Source: Alnus glutinosa (lineage: Eukaryota > Streptophyta > Magnoliopsida > Fagales > Betulaceae). Taken from it: a stretch of 64,000 bases of DNA. The notes beneath the pieces were generated by a model. The model worked only from the letters and a program-made list of their open reading frames with translations, was not told the origin of the DNA and ran no database searches. How positions within the stretch are numbered: the first letter of the stretch is position 1; each line of letters starts with the position of its first letter. The stretch covers positions 5,596,761 to 5,660,760 of the forward strand of contig NC_084889.1 of NCBI RefSeq assembly GCF_958979055.1, written 5' to 3'. The translations under genes and the position numbers were made by a program. Below, piece after piece: positions 54,132 through 64,000 of this stretch.

Positions 54132-54770
54132 GACTTTGATCCGTCCTTTTTGTACAATTATTGTTTCCCACCAAGTAAAGTAACCCAGGAGTGGTTCAGT
54201 CATCGGAGTCGTGGGCACTCAGTGACACTTGACATACCACCAAATTTAGACAATGATGACAACTGGGTGGGACTCGCTGTATGTGTTTGTTTTTCAATGG
54301 TGGGCGGGGATCTAGAAACCATCATTGCCAATTGGTCTTCAGAAGTTCAGCACTTCCTATCTTATCAATTCCGAACAAGTATAGCTGGTCTGGATGATTT
54401 TTTCGGGGCTTGTCACACCAGTAAAAAAGAAATTCTGTGGTTAACTAGTCAAGGCCGATTCATTTGGATAGCCTACGTACCGGCTGGTCAGCTATTAATT
54501 GATTCTATGTTTAGCCAGTGCAGCCGCATTGAAGCTTCATTTGTTAGTGATTGGCCAGGTGTGACAGTGCAGAAATGTGGACTTCGTCTTTTGTACGAGC
54601 ATGATCAGGTAGAATTTGTGCAAAATCTAAAACACTGCAACGCCTTGATTTTTGAACATAGCGATTCTCTTCGTCAACTTATGGATGATCGAGGCTTAAC
54701 TGTCCACCCCTCCTTATTCCATTTAAGAATATTTGAAAGACCTGCTCGACCATGCAAAAGTGACCTATTG
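54132..54770 (+). CDS. TNL2 exon 9: C-JID module 4
   Basis: 213 codons, phase 0. Signature YCFPPSKVTQEWFSHRSRGH, VTLDIPPNLDNDDNWVGLAV, then GVTVQKCGLRLLYEHDQVEF. Its C-terminal linker is shorter than in TNL1. Confidence 0.87.
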
Positions 54771-55027
54771 GTAAGAAATTTTGAGTATGTAACCCTCCAT
54801 TTCTTTTGATGAAATTCTAGAAATTTCTCTTGTGTCTTTTTAAAAATGTACAATTTTTAAAATTAGCATTCGATCAAGATTCAATAATGATCTATTATAA
54901 ATAATTGATGATTTTAAAAGTCACATTATTTTTGAAGTGACACATGAAAAACTTATAGTATTTGCTCATTTCTTTGACTCTCTCCCTGACTAATGCACAC
55001 CACGCCTACTGTGTATTCATTTTACAG

Positions 55028-55600
55028 GAATTTGATGGATGCTCTGAATACAATTTGTGTTTCCCTCCAAGAGAAATCCTAAATTGGTTCAGCCACCGTA
55101 GTAATGGGCCGTCAGTGACAATTGATGTACCCGCAAGTTTGTACGATGACAAGGGTTGGATGGGACTTATTCTATGTGCTTACTTTTCAGTCCATGAGGA
55201 TCAAACTGCCATCCCTGAAAAGCCCGATTCAGCAATTTCTCAAAATCTTATTTGTTCTTTGGAAAGCAATGTAGCTGGCCCGCAGCCACAAATCCATGTC
55301 CATGGCACCACTATAGAAGAACTTAGGCGGTTATATATACAAGATGAATTTCATTGGCTGTCATATATTCCACGTGGGTCATTACCGGATTGGTTGAATC
55401 AATCCAGTTGCCTGGAGGCTTCCTTCGTAAGCGATTGGCCAGGCTTAGCGGTGCAGAAATGTGGGCTTCGCTTCTTCCACGTGCATGATGAGCAGGAGTT
55501 TGAGAAAATAATATACCGTTGCTGCTTCGTTTCTGAAAATCGGGGATTCGATCCATCAAAAAGCGAAAGTAGGGGAGCTAAGAAACAACCCTGCAAAAAG
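55028..55600 (+). CDS. TNL2 exon 10: C-JID module 5
   Basis: 191 codons ending AAAAAG|GTACGA in phase 0, so it can join exon 11. Signature EFDGCSEYNLCFPPREILNW, VTIDVPASLYDDKGWMGLIL, then LAVQKCGLRFFHVHDEQEFE. TNL1 has lost this donor. Confidence 0.85.
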
Positions 55601-56038
55601 GTACGATGTCCACGCAACCAGAGCAACCTGCCGGTAATTAAGAAACTATGAGTATTTTGATTAGCCACGTTAAAGATCCAATCACAACTAGTAATGACAA
55701 GTATCTCAATAATTAAAGACAATGAAAAGTCATTCATAGTTAAAAATAATAATAATTAAACAGTTGAAGAATTTACACAATACATTAAATACAAAATGTT
55801 AGAAGATGTATAATGAGATAGAAGGTGAATAGTTGTAATCATTCATAATTGTAGTAGATGTTGTAGGGTTGTGTAGTAGTTATAAATATCAAAGCAATCA
55901 TCCCATGAGATTCATGAGGAGAAATATGTAATTCAAAAATCTTACAAGCAACAAAGGTACCTACCATATACTATTTCCTCTCCCTTTCTTTCACTCTCTC
56001 ACTAATCATAATTCATACACAATATTTCTATTTTACAG

Positions 56039-56572
56039 GACTTTGATCCATGCCTTGTCTTTAACTCTTGTTTTTTACCAAGGGTTATGTACCCGTTCAG
56101 CCATCGGATTGATGAGCCCCAAGTGACATTCCGTTGCTTTATACCTCCAAATTTGTTCGATGATCCTACTTGGATGGGAGTCTGTCTCTTGGTTTTATTT
56201 TCAGACCGGGAGCCTTGTACTATTGCTTGCAACCTTATTTGTCAGTTGGAAACTGATATTGGTTGTCTGGAAAATCTCCATATGTATTGCCTCACTAAAG
56301 AAGATCTCATGTTGTTCGGGCAAGGTGGATTCGTTTGGGAGACTTACATACCACGTGGGTCGTTACCAAAGTGGTTGAATCAGAGCAGTTTCATCAAGGT
56401 TTCAATTAAGACCTATTGCAGAAGTGCGTTTTCCTTCTTTTATTCTAGACTAGGCTTGACTGTGCAGGAGTTTGATTTCCGTCTTGGGGACCTGAAGGCA
56501 GCTGAGCCCAGTGCAGCCAGCAGCTCTGATGGTACTAGGCTTCAAGACAAGGACAAAGGAATCGCAGAATAA
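56039..56572 (+). CDS. TNL2 exon 11: C-JID module 6 and natural C-terminus
   Basis: 178 codons including the TAA at 56,570-56,572. Opens DFDPCLVFNSCFLPRVMYPF, then PQVTFRCFIPPNLFDDPTWM. The module's end departs from the others (the usual KCG-R-LLY core is replaced by TVQEFDFRLGDLK), followed by an Ala/Ser-rich tail. Open throughout, unlike its TNL1 counterpart. Confidence 0.8.
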   Translation, partial: DFDPCLVFNSCFLPRVMYPFSHRIDEPQVTFRCFIPPNLFDDPTWMGVCLLVLFSDREPCTIACNLICQLETDIGCLENLHMYCLTKEDLMLFGQGGFVWETYIPRGSLPKWLNQSSFIKVSIKTYCRSAFSFFYSRLGLTVQEFDFRLGDLKAAEPSAASSSDGTRLQDKDKGIAE

Positions 56573-57956
56573 CCTCTCCTCTACTTGGCCTGCTGCTTCT
56601 GTTTCTTTAGGTTGACTCGTAAGTCATCTATTCCTCTAGTTTCTAACTTTCTACCATAAGTTTATTAAAATAAACTCGTCATTTTTACTGTCTAAATACA
56701 TCAGAAACTGAATCAAATCAACGATATATTCTTCCGAAAAAAAAACTGTGTCTAGAATTTCTTAGACAGCTGATAATTTATATTTCTTTTGTAATTATAA
56801 TTAGATTTGTAAAATTTAATCTGATCAGAAAATAAATTTTCTTCATTTCAAGTGAAATAAAGACGTCCTTCTTTATCCATTTTCTCATGGGTTAATTTAG
56901 AGTTCCATTCACCTTGTCGCAAGTATAATTCACATTATTTTGTTTTTCTGGGATAAACTTAGCAATTTAGCATCGTCATTGCCCTACTGGCAACTTACTG
57001 TACATGAGTACATCGTCTATGATTTCCAACTTCGGAGAAAGTTACCAAAATTATAAGAAAAATTACTGTAAAAAAATTTATTATTTTTTTCAGTTAACTG
57101 TACTTTCATTGCCTAAAACCATTCTTAGAAGTCTCGTTGAATTTTACTAGCTAAAAATAATTTTTATTTTATTTTAACTATCTACTTTTTTAAAGCACTT
57201 TTAGTACTCTCACCATTTTAACTATTCATTAACACTATTCTATTTAAATCATTTTTGTCAAAACGGAGGTTGTGTGATGCATGAGACAGAAACTTTTAAA
57301 ATTTTAGAATAAATAATTAAATAATTAAAAAAAGAGGAAGGTAGAAAATTTTAATTGTCTTTAATTGTTTTTGTGAGTGAATAATGTAAACCATCAAATT
57401 GTGTTGGTAAGTACTGTTCACATCAAATTTTTTTATCAAATTGGTAAGGCTACTGGAACTCATTTTGGACCATATCAGCAAAACTGACTCCTATTTTAGT
57501 TAGCCTACTAAGAATGATCTAATTCATTTTCTTTTGGTCTGTTAGTTTAGTGTTTTACAGGAAATAGCGACTCAGGCAATTGGCATCAGCTGAATCAATA
57601 GCCATTTGAGCTCAGTACAAGCAATGACGGATATTTCCTCACATTTTGCCACGTTGATTGCTTCAAGGAGAACCTGGAACGAAACAACGGCTTGCTAGAA
57701 ACTTGCAAGACACTTTAGAACAGTTTAGTAGCATTAGTTGTTGCAAGTTCTTCATCTTTTTATTATATTTCATATAAAATAAAATGTCACACGTGAGTTG
57801 TTGTACTCAGTGATGTTATAATATAAAAAAGAGTATAACTTCGATTAGCCATCGGTAAAAACCAAGAGGTATTTTTGCCTTCCAATGAAAGGTTGACACA
57901 TCAACATCAAACAAGAAAAGCAAATGTAAAGCAAGTATTAGCAAAACATTGTATCT
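56573..57956. other. 3' flank of TNL2
   Basis: Matches 22,439-23,515 downstream of TNL1 as far as about 57,830, including TCCTCTACTTGGCCTGCTGC right after the stop (probable 3' UTR) and a fold-back MITE-like stretch at about 57,115-57,520. No gene is seen. Confidence 0.55.
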
Positions 57957-58139
57957 AACCCTTCTTTCGTTTGTTTTTGCTCAAGAATAAGAAGGTTTAT
58001 GTGAAGGAGTCCTCTCTCTTGGGACTGTTTCTCTCTATCACAGCCAAGAGGTGAGTGTTTTAGTCCCTGGCATCCTTTGCTCCTAGGAGATTATAGTCGC
58101 TTTGGCCGGGTCAAGATCTTTGTCTTGATCAAGCCAGAG

Positions 58140-59647
58140 ATGGAGGAGTTAGTTGAAAAGTTAGGGGAAGGTATGAGATTATCGGAGGGTGAGAAGGCGA
58201 GTATAGTGATCACAGAGGATGATACGGCTGATCAAAGACTACGAAACGGGAGGTGTCTGATTGGGAGAATAATGTCCGACAGAAGAGTCCAAAAGGAGGC
58301 TTTTAAGGCCTTTATGGCTCGGCTATGGAAAACTACAGGGAGAGTGGTCTTCAAGGAACTAGAGGACAATTTTTGGCTTTTAGAGTTCTCCTCAGAAGCG
58401 GACAAAAAGAGGGTCCAGGAGGGATGCCCGTGGCTGTTTGACAGAAACATCCTGGTCCTCAAGTGGAAGAAAGTACCCCGCCAACCCAAATGGACTTTTC
58501 CAAGTCCCCGTGTTGGATTCAGGTTAGAGATATCCCTCTTATTTGCATGAACAAGGAGGTGGGAAATAAGATTGGCGAGACTCTTGGCAAGGTCGAGGAG
58601 GTGGACGTCTCTGGAGAAGGACCAGGAAGGGGGAGCAGCTTAAGGATCAAGATACATATTGATATCACCAAACCTCTGGAGAGAGGTCGTGCCCTATGGA
58701 TGAACGGGAAAATGGTCTGGGTCAACTTTAGATATGAGAAGCTCCCACATTTATGTTTCAACTGTGGACGAATTTTCCACAATATGATGCAGTGCAGTGA
58801 AAGAAAGGAATCCAGACAGGAAGGCGAGGAAGATCCGAAACGATGGGGATCCTGGCTCCGAGCGGAAGAGGTGCGGTCTACACAAGGAAGGAAGTGGCCT
58901 GGCAACGGGAGAGTGAGTAGCCCCCTCCGACAGGAGGCTAACGAACAGAGGGGAGCTGATGGCGGAGGAGATGCAGTGTCGGACGATAAGCAAGAGAAGA
59001 GGGGAGAGACACCGGACCACCAAGGCGAGGATTCCAACAAACCTGCCAGTGTACACAGCATTGGGAATGACACCGAAAAGCAGATCTTGCAGTCAATTTT
59101 AAGGAAAGAAGTGCGGGACATAAAGGCTGCTGAAACAGGACAGCTACAGAGTCCTAAGCGGCGATGTGATCTCATGGAGTTAATGCCAACTTCTGACCAG
59201 CTGGAGAAGCCGAATTACCCTCCGGTCAATGAGGGATCTACGAAGAAGTCAACAGGAGACAATAACCAGACAGGTATCGTGGGAGACTATACTCTAAATG
59301 AGCCAAATGTTGGGCTGACAAAAGATAGGGGGGGCAACCCGCACTCAGAGGATGGGCCTGGGTTGGATTTGGTCCCACAGGGGATAGACAGTGGAGATGG
59401 TATGGAGGGAATCAGAGGAGATAACCTTGGGCTTGAGAACGGACCCACTCGCAGGTGGAAACGTAGGAGCCGCCCTCCTTCCCTGAGCCCAGAACAGATG
59501 AAGGGGGGAAAAAGAGATCCTTTTCAAGCAGGGCTAGAAGGAGACGAGGATTCCTCTGAGGGGGGAAAAAAGGCGAGACTGGATGCCAAAATGGGGTTTG
59601 ATATGGCTTGGGCGGAGGCTGGGCACCAGCCTCGCCAGCCACAATGA
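58140..59647 (+). pseudogene. LINE ORF1: nucleic-acid-binding protein (DUF4283 and CCHC knuckle)
   Basis: From ATG 58,140 (MEELVEKLGEGMRLSEGEKA) it runs through a DUF4283-type domain (VFKELEDNFWLLEFSSEADK, PWLFDRNILVLKWK). The frame changes near 58,465 and continues from PPTQMDFSKSPCWIQVRDIP to a CX2CX4HX4C knuckle, CFNCGRIFHNMMQC, at about 58,757-58,798. A long Glu/Gly/Arg-rich tail follows, to the TGA at 59,645-59,647. This stop overlaps the ORF2 ATG as ATGA, a possible termination-reinitiation junction. ORF1 proteins coat the LINE RNA. Confidence 0.85.
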
Positions 59648-62600
59648 GTCTCCTAAGCTGGAACTGCCGGGGACTTGGGCAACCCCGGAAAGTTCGAGAC
59701 CTTCACCATATGGTGAAGGAAAGACGGCCCACTTTTGTGTTCTTGATGGAAACTATTAGCTCTAAACAGTATATGGAAGACATTTGTAAGAAGATTGGTT
59801 TTGATAGAGTCTTTGTGGTCGACCCGATAGGGAGAAGTGGGGGTTTGGCCTTTTTGTGGAATTCGGAGTCTACGGTAGAAGTCTTTAACTATTCTAGACG
59901 TCACATAAACATTGTGGTTAAGGATGGAGATAACAACCCTTGGTGGAAGCTCACTGGTTTTTACGGCAACTCGGTCTGCGCCAGGCGGGCCGACTCGTGG
60001 GAGCTGCTAAAATTCCTGAGCACCTGCCATCCGGTCCCTTGGCTGTGTGCAGGTGATTTCAATGAGGTGGTCACGCAGGAAGAAAAGGAAGGCTCAAACC
60101 TCAGGAAGGAGTCCCAAATGACGGGCTTCAGGGAGGCTCTGGAGGCTTGCAGGTTAGGGGACCTGGGGTTTTCAGGCTCCCCTTTCACTTGGAGTAATCG
60201 GAGGTCAGATGGTACTTTCACAAAGGAGAGGCTCGATCGGGCGGTGGCCAACCAGGAGTGGTGCTCCCTCTTTCCTTCTTCCACTGTTGACGTTTTAGCA
60301 GCAAGAACTTCTGACCATAGCCCCGTTTTGGTTTCCTTCTCGGCCCACCCTAGAAGAAGCCAGAACCGTGGCCCAACGGGCAGTGGTTTCAAACTAGAAG
60401 CTAGTTGGTTAAACGATACTGAGTCTGGAGAAATTATCCGTTCAGCTTGGCACAATAGCCCGAGCTTAGACCCCCCGAGTGTGGGGATCCAGCAGAGACT
60501 AGAAGCCTGCCGTAGGGCACTTCTGGACTGGGGGGGGCATAAATTTGGGAAGGAGGAATAGATTATTAAGGAGAAAACTGCCCAGTTGGCTGCTCTCCAG
60601 AGCAACGAATGCCCGGCTGTGGTCCCTCAGATAAAAGCTCTGCAAAGGGAGATAGATGACTTAATGGAGTTTGAGGACATGAAGTGGAAGCAAAGAGCGA
60701 AACAGCACTGGCTACGGTATGGGGACCGAAACACAGCTTTCTACCATTCGTGGGTTCAGCATAGAAGGAAAATCAACCGTATTAGGAGTGTCACAGATGA
60801 GCAGGGCAGAACGTGGAGGAAGATAAAAGATATTGGTAAGGTCTTCAGTAAGTTTTATGAGGAGCTGTTTACCTCTCAGGGGACTAATGGGGTGGAGGAG
60901 TGCATTAATGGGATTGACACTAGGGTCACGGAGGACATGAACAGAAGGCTTCTTCACGGTTTCTCTGAGGAGGAGATCAAGATAGCCTTGTTTCAGATGC
61001 ATCCCCTCAAGGCTCCGGGCCCGGATGGTTTCCCTGCTGCCTTCTATCAAAGAAACTAGCCCACGGTGGGAAGGGAGGTGTGCAAAGCAGTCTTAGCTTT
61101 CCTAAATGACGGACAGATGGACATGGGGATCAATGCTACCAACATAGTTCTCATCCCTAAGGTGAACTCCCCCTCTAAACCCTCTGAATATAGGCATATA
61201 AGTCTGTGTAACGTAATTTACAAATTGATTTCTAAAGTCCTAACAAATAGATTAAAGCCTATTCTCCCACACATAGTCTCTCCGGAGCAAAGTGCTTTTG
61301 TTTCAGGAAGGTTAATTTCGGATAATGTTCTGGTGGCTTTTGAGACTCTCCACACCATGGCTTCTAGGCTCTCGGGGAAGGAGGGGTACATGGCCCTTAA
61401 ATTAGACATGAGCAAAGCATACGATAGGGTGGAATGGGACTTCCTTGAGGCAGTGCTTCTTAAGCTCGGTTTTGAGATGAGATGGATCAACCTCCTAATG
61501 GCGTGTGTCTGGTCTGTCACCTACTCCATTCTCATCAACGAAAGACCTATAGGGAGAATTTTCCCCTCGCGAGGACTGAGGCAAGGAGACCCTCTCTCTC
61601 CCTATTTTTTCATCCTTTGCGCTGAAGCCCTGAGTTCTTCACTTCGGAATGCAGAAAGGGCCAGAGGGATAACAGGGGTCCCGATCTCCAGGGGAGGCAT
61701 CCGGATACACCATTTGTTCTTTGCAGACAATAGTTTATTATTCTGCAAAGCGAATACAAGAGAGCTGAACCAGCTTGAGTCTATCCTGGACTGCTATGAG
61801 GGGGCTTCCGGTCAGAAAATAAACAAGGACAAGACGTCCATCTTCTTCAGTAGAAATACCCCACCAGTAGTCAGAGATGAGATCCTCTCCAGAGTAGGGG
61901 TTGGGCAGGTTCAAAGTTTCGAGAGATATCTTGGACTTCCAGCACTTGTAGGAAGGTCTAGGGTCTCCTCTTTCAACTACATCAAAGGGAGAATCTGGGC
62001 AAAGCTAAATGGATGGAAGGAGAAGTTTCTCACGCACGCAGGGAAGGAGGTGTTGCTCAAGGCAGTCATCCAAGCGATACCAACGTACACTATGAGTGTC
62101 TTCCGAATCCCTAAAGCTCTGACCAAAGATATCAATGCTATGATGGGGAAGTTCTGGTGGAGTTTCAAGGACAATTCCAGTAAGATTGCCTGGATGGCCT
62201 AGAGGAGAATGGGCAGAAGCAAGGACCTGGGGGGTTTAGGCTATAGAGACATTGACTGTTTTAATACGGCATTGCTGGCCAAACAATGTTGGAGGCTTTT
62301 GAAAAAGCCGGAATCCCTGGCAGCTCGAGTAATGCGTGGAAAATACTTCCCCAATTCGGATTTCCTAGGTTCTAACCTGGGGAAGAAGGCCTCTTTTGCC
62401 TGGAGAAGCATCTGGCAGGCAAAGGGTCTTTTACAGGAAGGTTTATTGTGGAGGGTGGGAAATGGTCGCAGAATCAATCTGTGGGACGACAGATGGATCC
62501 CTGATCCACCGCACAAAGTTCTTGACCCAGTAAGGGTGCTTCCTAGAGAAGCAACAGTGGCCGACATCATAAACAGGGAAGCTAATTGGTGGGATGTTCC

Positions 62601-63759
62601 CCTCATTAAAAGTATTTTCTCAGAGGAAACCGTGGATAGGATTTGCAGTATTCCTATAAACCCTAGATTCCATGAGGACAAGATCATCTGGAGGGGGACC
62701 AAAAAAGGTGGTTTTTCGGTACGCAGTGCCTATCACCTCAAAATGGAGAGAAGAGACAGGGATAAGGAGAGTTCATCCTCGGTGTATTCTGCTTCCCATC
62801 TATGGCGGCGTCTATGGAGCCTAAAATTACCCCGTCATATCCTCCTATTCCTATGGAGAGCATGCAATGAAATTCTACCAACGAAAAATAACTTGTATAA
62901 GAGGAAAGTGGTCACTGACCAGTTATGCCCTATGTGCGGCTCCGAGGCAGAATCCGTCAGCCATGCTCTGTGGAGGTGCGGCTCGGCTCAGGCGGTTTGG
63001 GGCTCCTGCAGGGGACCCATCCAGAAGTGCTCGACAGGGGCGGAGGAGTTCCTTAGGGTCTTCGCCGATCTCTGTGATAAGCTGGATGATAGGAACCTCG
63101 AGTACTTCGCCGCGGTCGCTCACAAGATCTGGTCCCGGCGAAACAGGGTGGTCTTCGGAGGTGCGATCCTGCCTCCGAATATACTGATCAGAGAGGCCTT
63201 CGATCTGGTGGAGGAGTTTCGGACTGCTAATTTGCGCGTTGAAACCTTAGGGCAAGGGGAGCAGCCTCCCAGGGATGGTTGGAGCAAACCAGCGGAAAAC
63301 TGCATCAAGATCAACTGGGACGCTGCTTTGGATGGGGGAAGGAAACTGATGGGGATTGGAATCATTGCCAGGGATCACCAAGGTAGAGTGAGAGCAGCCA
63401 AGTGTGAAGTCCTTCCCCATTTCAGGGACCCAGTGGCTGCGGAAGCCATCGGCGCTCGAAGCACTGTCTCTTTCGGTCGTTTTATGGGGTTTCAATCGGT
63501 TGAACTAGAAGGTGACGCCCGAGAGATCATTCTGACTCTCACTAATCCGGAGGAAGTGGATTCCGTCCATGGGCATTTTTTGACCGAGACAAGGCAGATG
63601 TTGGGGTCGTTGGCGTCTTGGAAGGTCTCCCACGTGAGACGAGAAGGAAACAAAGCAGCTCATAGTCTAGCAAAATTAGCTCTGTCAAAGCAGTGTAATC
63701 AAGTGTGGATTAACTCTTGTCCTAGTGAGTTGGTGTATGTAGTAAATGCTGATATTTAA
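59644..63759 (+). pseudogene. LINE ORF2: endonuclease, reverse transcriptase, RNase H
   Basis: One frame from ATG 59,644 to TAA 63,757-63,759, interrupted by TAG at 60,559, 61,057 and 62,200. APE-type endonuclease (59,644-60,350): SWNCRG, MET, CAGDFNEV, ERLDRAV and SDHSPV are all present. Reverse transcriptase (about 60,960-61,990): PLKAPGPDGFPAAFY, LKLDMSKAYDRVEWDFL, LRQGDPLSPYFF, and FADNSLLF at 61,720-61,743, where the second catalytic Asp of the usual FADD is Asn. zf-RVT: CPMCGSEAESVSHALWRC near 62,926-62,979. RNase H (63,300-63,690) with WDAALDGG, LEGDAREI and the NKAAHSLAK end. The enzyme would nick target DNA and copy the RNA in place; this copy cannot. Confidence 0.92.
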
Positions 63760-63807
63760 TGGAAGCTATTGTTTCCTTTCAAAAAAAAAAAAAAAAACCC
63801 TTCTTTC

Positions 63808-64000
63808 AGTCTTATAATCTGAAAAAATAAAAAATAAAATAAAATAAAAAAAATCCTAGCCGCCGCCCCCACTGCCCCACGCCAGAAACCGCCGCCAGTT
63901 CCACCTCTCCTTCATTGGTAAGTTCAACCTCTCTCTCTCTCTTTGGCAGTATCCTCGAGCTTCAGCGGTTCTTCTTTCTCAAGCAATTCTGCCGAAAAAG
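63808..64000. other. Right edge of the window, unassigned
   Basis: An A-rich stretch is followed by a C-rich one (GCCGCCGCCCCCACTGCCCC), then CATTGGTAAGTT, a possible donor, and TTTGGCAG, a possible acceptor, near 63,915-63,949. It might be the 5' end of a further gene, but too little is present to call one. Confidence 0.3.

Larger units (their letters stand above)
32884..56572 (+). pseudogene. TNL2: TIR-NB-LRR paralogue, broken in the LRR, six C-JID modules retained
   Basis: Paralogue of TNL1 with the same exon plan: 32,884-33,401; 35,613-36,702; 36,828-37,106; 37,204-38,431; 38,554-39,162; 39,272-39,861; 39,986-40,193; 53,382-54,050; 54,132-54,770; 55,028-55,600; 56,039-56,572. All exon phases match TNL1. 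The main LRR exon has one missing base near 37,666 and a 16-bp deletion near 38,039 relative to TNL1; the first leads to a TAA at 37,804-37,806, so translation from the ATG would stop after about 829 residues (TIR, NB-ARC and half the LRR). All other exons are open, including the six C-JID modules to a natural TAA. Intron 7 is 13.2 kb because of nested transposons. The truncated TIR-NB-LRR could still act as a helper or decoy; otherwise this is a young pseudogene. Confidence 0.82.
29150..57830. repeat. Segmental duplication unit 2 (carries TNL2)
   Basis: Collinear counterpart of 7,430-23,515. It is longer because of private insertions: a Harbinger-type MITE at about 30,059, another MITE at 30,414, a 702-bp Harbinger-type element at 34,325, and the 13-kb transposon nest in TNL2 intron 7. 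It lacks the MULE of unit 1. Confidence 0.85.
57969..63795 (+). mobile_element. L1-type LINE with RNase H domain, near full length, inactivated
   Basis: A 5.8-kb non-LTR retrotransposon with two ORFs, a 3' poly-A run (63,781-63,797) and a 12-bp target duplication AACCCTTCTTTC (57,957-57,968 and 63,796-63,807), partly shared with the poly-A. ORF1 is followed by endonuclease, reverse transcriptase, a zinc-binding zf-RVT region and a C-terminal RNase H, the usual plant L1 layout. ORF1 has one frameshift, ORF2 three in-frame stops and a changed catalytic residue, so it is dead, but the preserved length and duplication suggest a recent insertion. It lies just beyond duplication unit 2. Confidence 0.92.

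Noticed and set aside
57841-57956. Extension of the TNL duplication up to the LINE
   Set aside because: Similarity to unit 1 fades at about 57,830; the next 120 bp are unique host sequence carrying the left LINE target duplication.
1-64000. CRISPR arrays, operons or bacterial-type defence systems
   Set aside because: Splice signals, TNL genes and plant transposons show nuclear plant DNA; no regularly spaced direct repeats with unique spacers were seen.

Overview
This window is nuclear DNA of a flowering plant, and a dicot, because it carries two TIR-NB-LRR (TNL) immune-receptor genes, a class missing from grasses. Long introns, much LTR, MULE, LINE and MITE debris, and TNLs of the type best known from Prunus (Ma-like, with a large repeated post-LRR region) suggest a woody rosid. 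I cannot name the species.

Layout. 1-5,048 is non-coding and holds two copies of one MITE family. 5,049-7,094 (minus) is a single-exon L-type lectin receptor kinase. From about 7,430 to 23,515 lies duplication unit 1, carrying TNL1 (12,777-21,709, ten exons, about 2,114 residues). A 3.9-kb long-TIR Mutator-like element sits 226 bp upstream of its ATG. A spacer and two solo LTRs (24,883-27,856; 27,878-29,147) separate it from unit 2 (about 29,150-57,830), which carries the paralogue TNL2 (32,884-56,572). 57,969-63,795 is a nearly full-length but inactivated L1-type LINE with a 12-bp target duplication. The last 200 bp are unassigned.

Both TNLs share TIR, NB-ARC, two LRR exons and then a tandem array of six C-JID (post-LRR) modules, each a unit that starts and ends in phase 0. 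The array therefore predates the duplication. TNL1 is open from TIR through the fifth module; its sixth module is orphaned. TNL2 keeps all six modules open, but its LRR exon has two frameshifts and its intron 7 has swollen to 13.2 kb. That intron holds a decayed Copia element, inside which lie three Cassandra-type (5S-bearing TRIM) insertions, one of which contains a CACTA element: a nest several insertions deep.

The most notable items are the six-module C-JID arrays; a flanked element (44,758-49,321) with a 4.2-kb unrelated LTR at one end and Cassandra internal sequence plus LTR at the other, bounded by a 5-bp duplication; a hydrophobic, internally duplicated insert within the TNL LRR; and a solo LTR studded with the palindrome CGTCCGGACG. 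All calls come from reading the sequence; no database search or transcript evidence was available.
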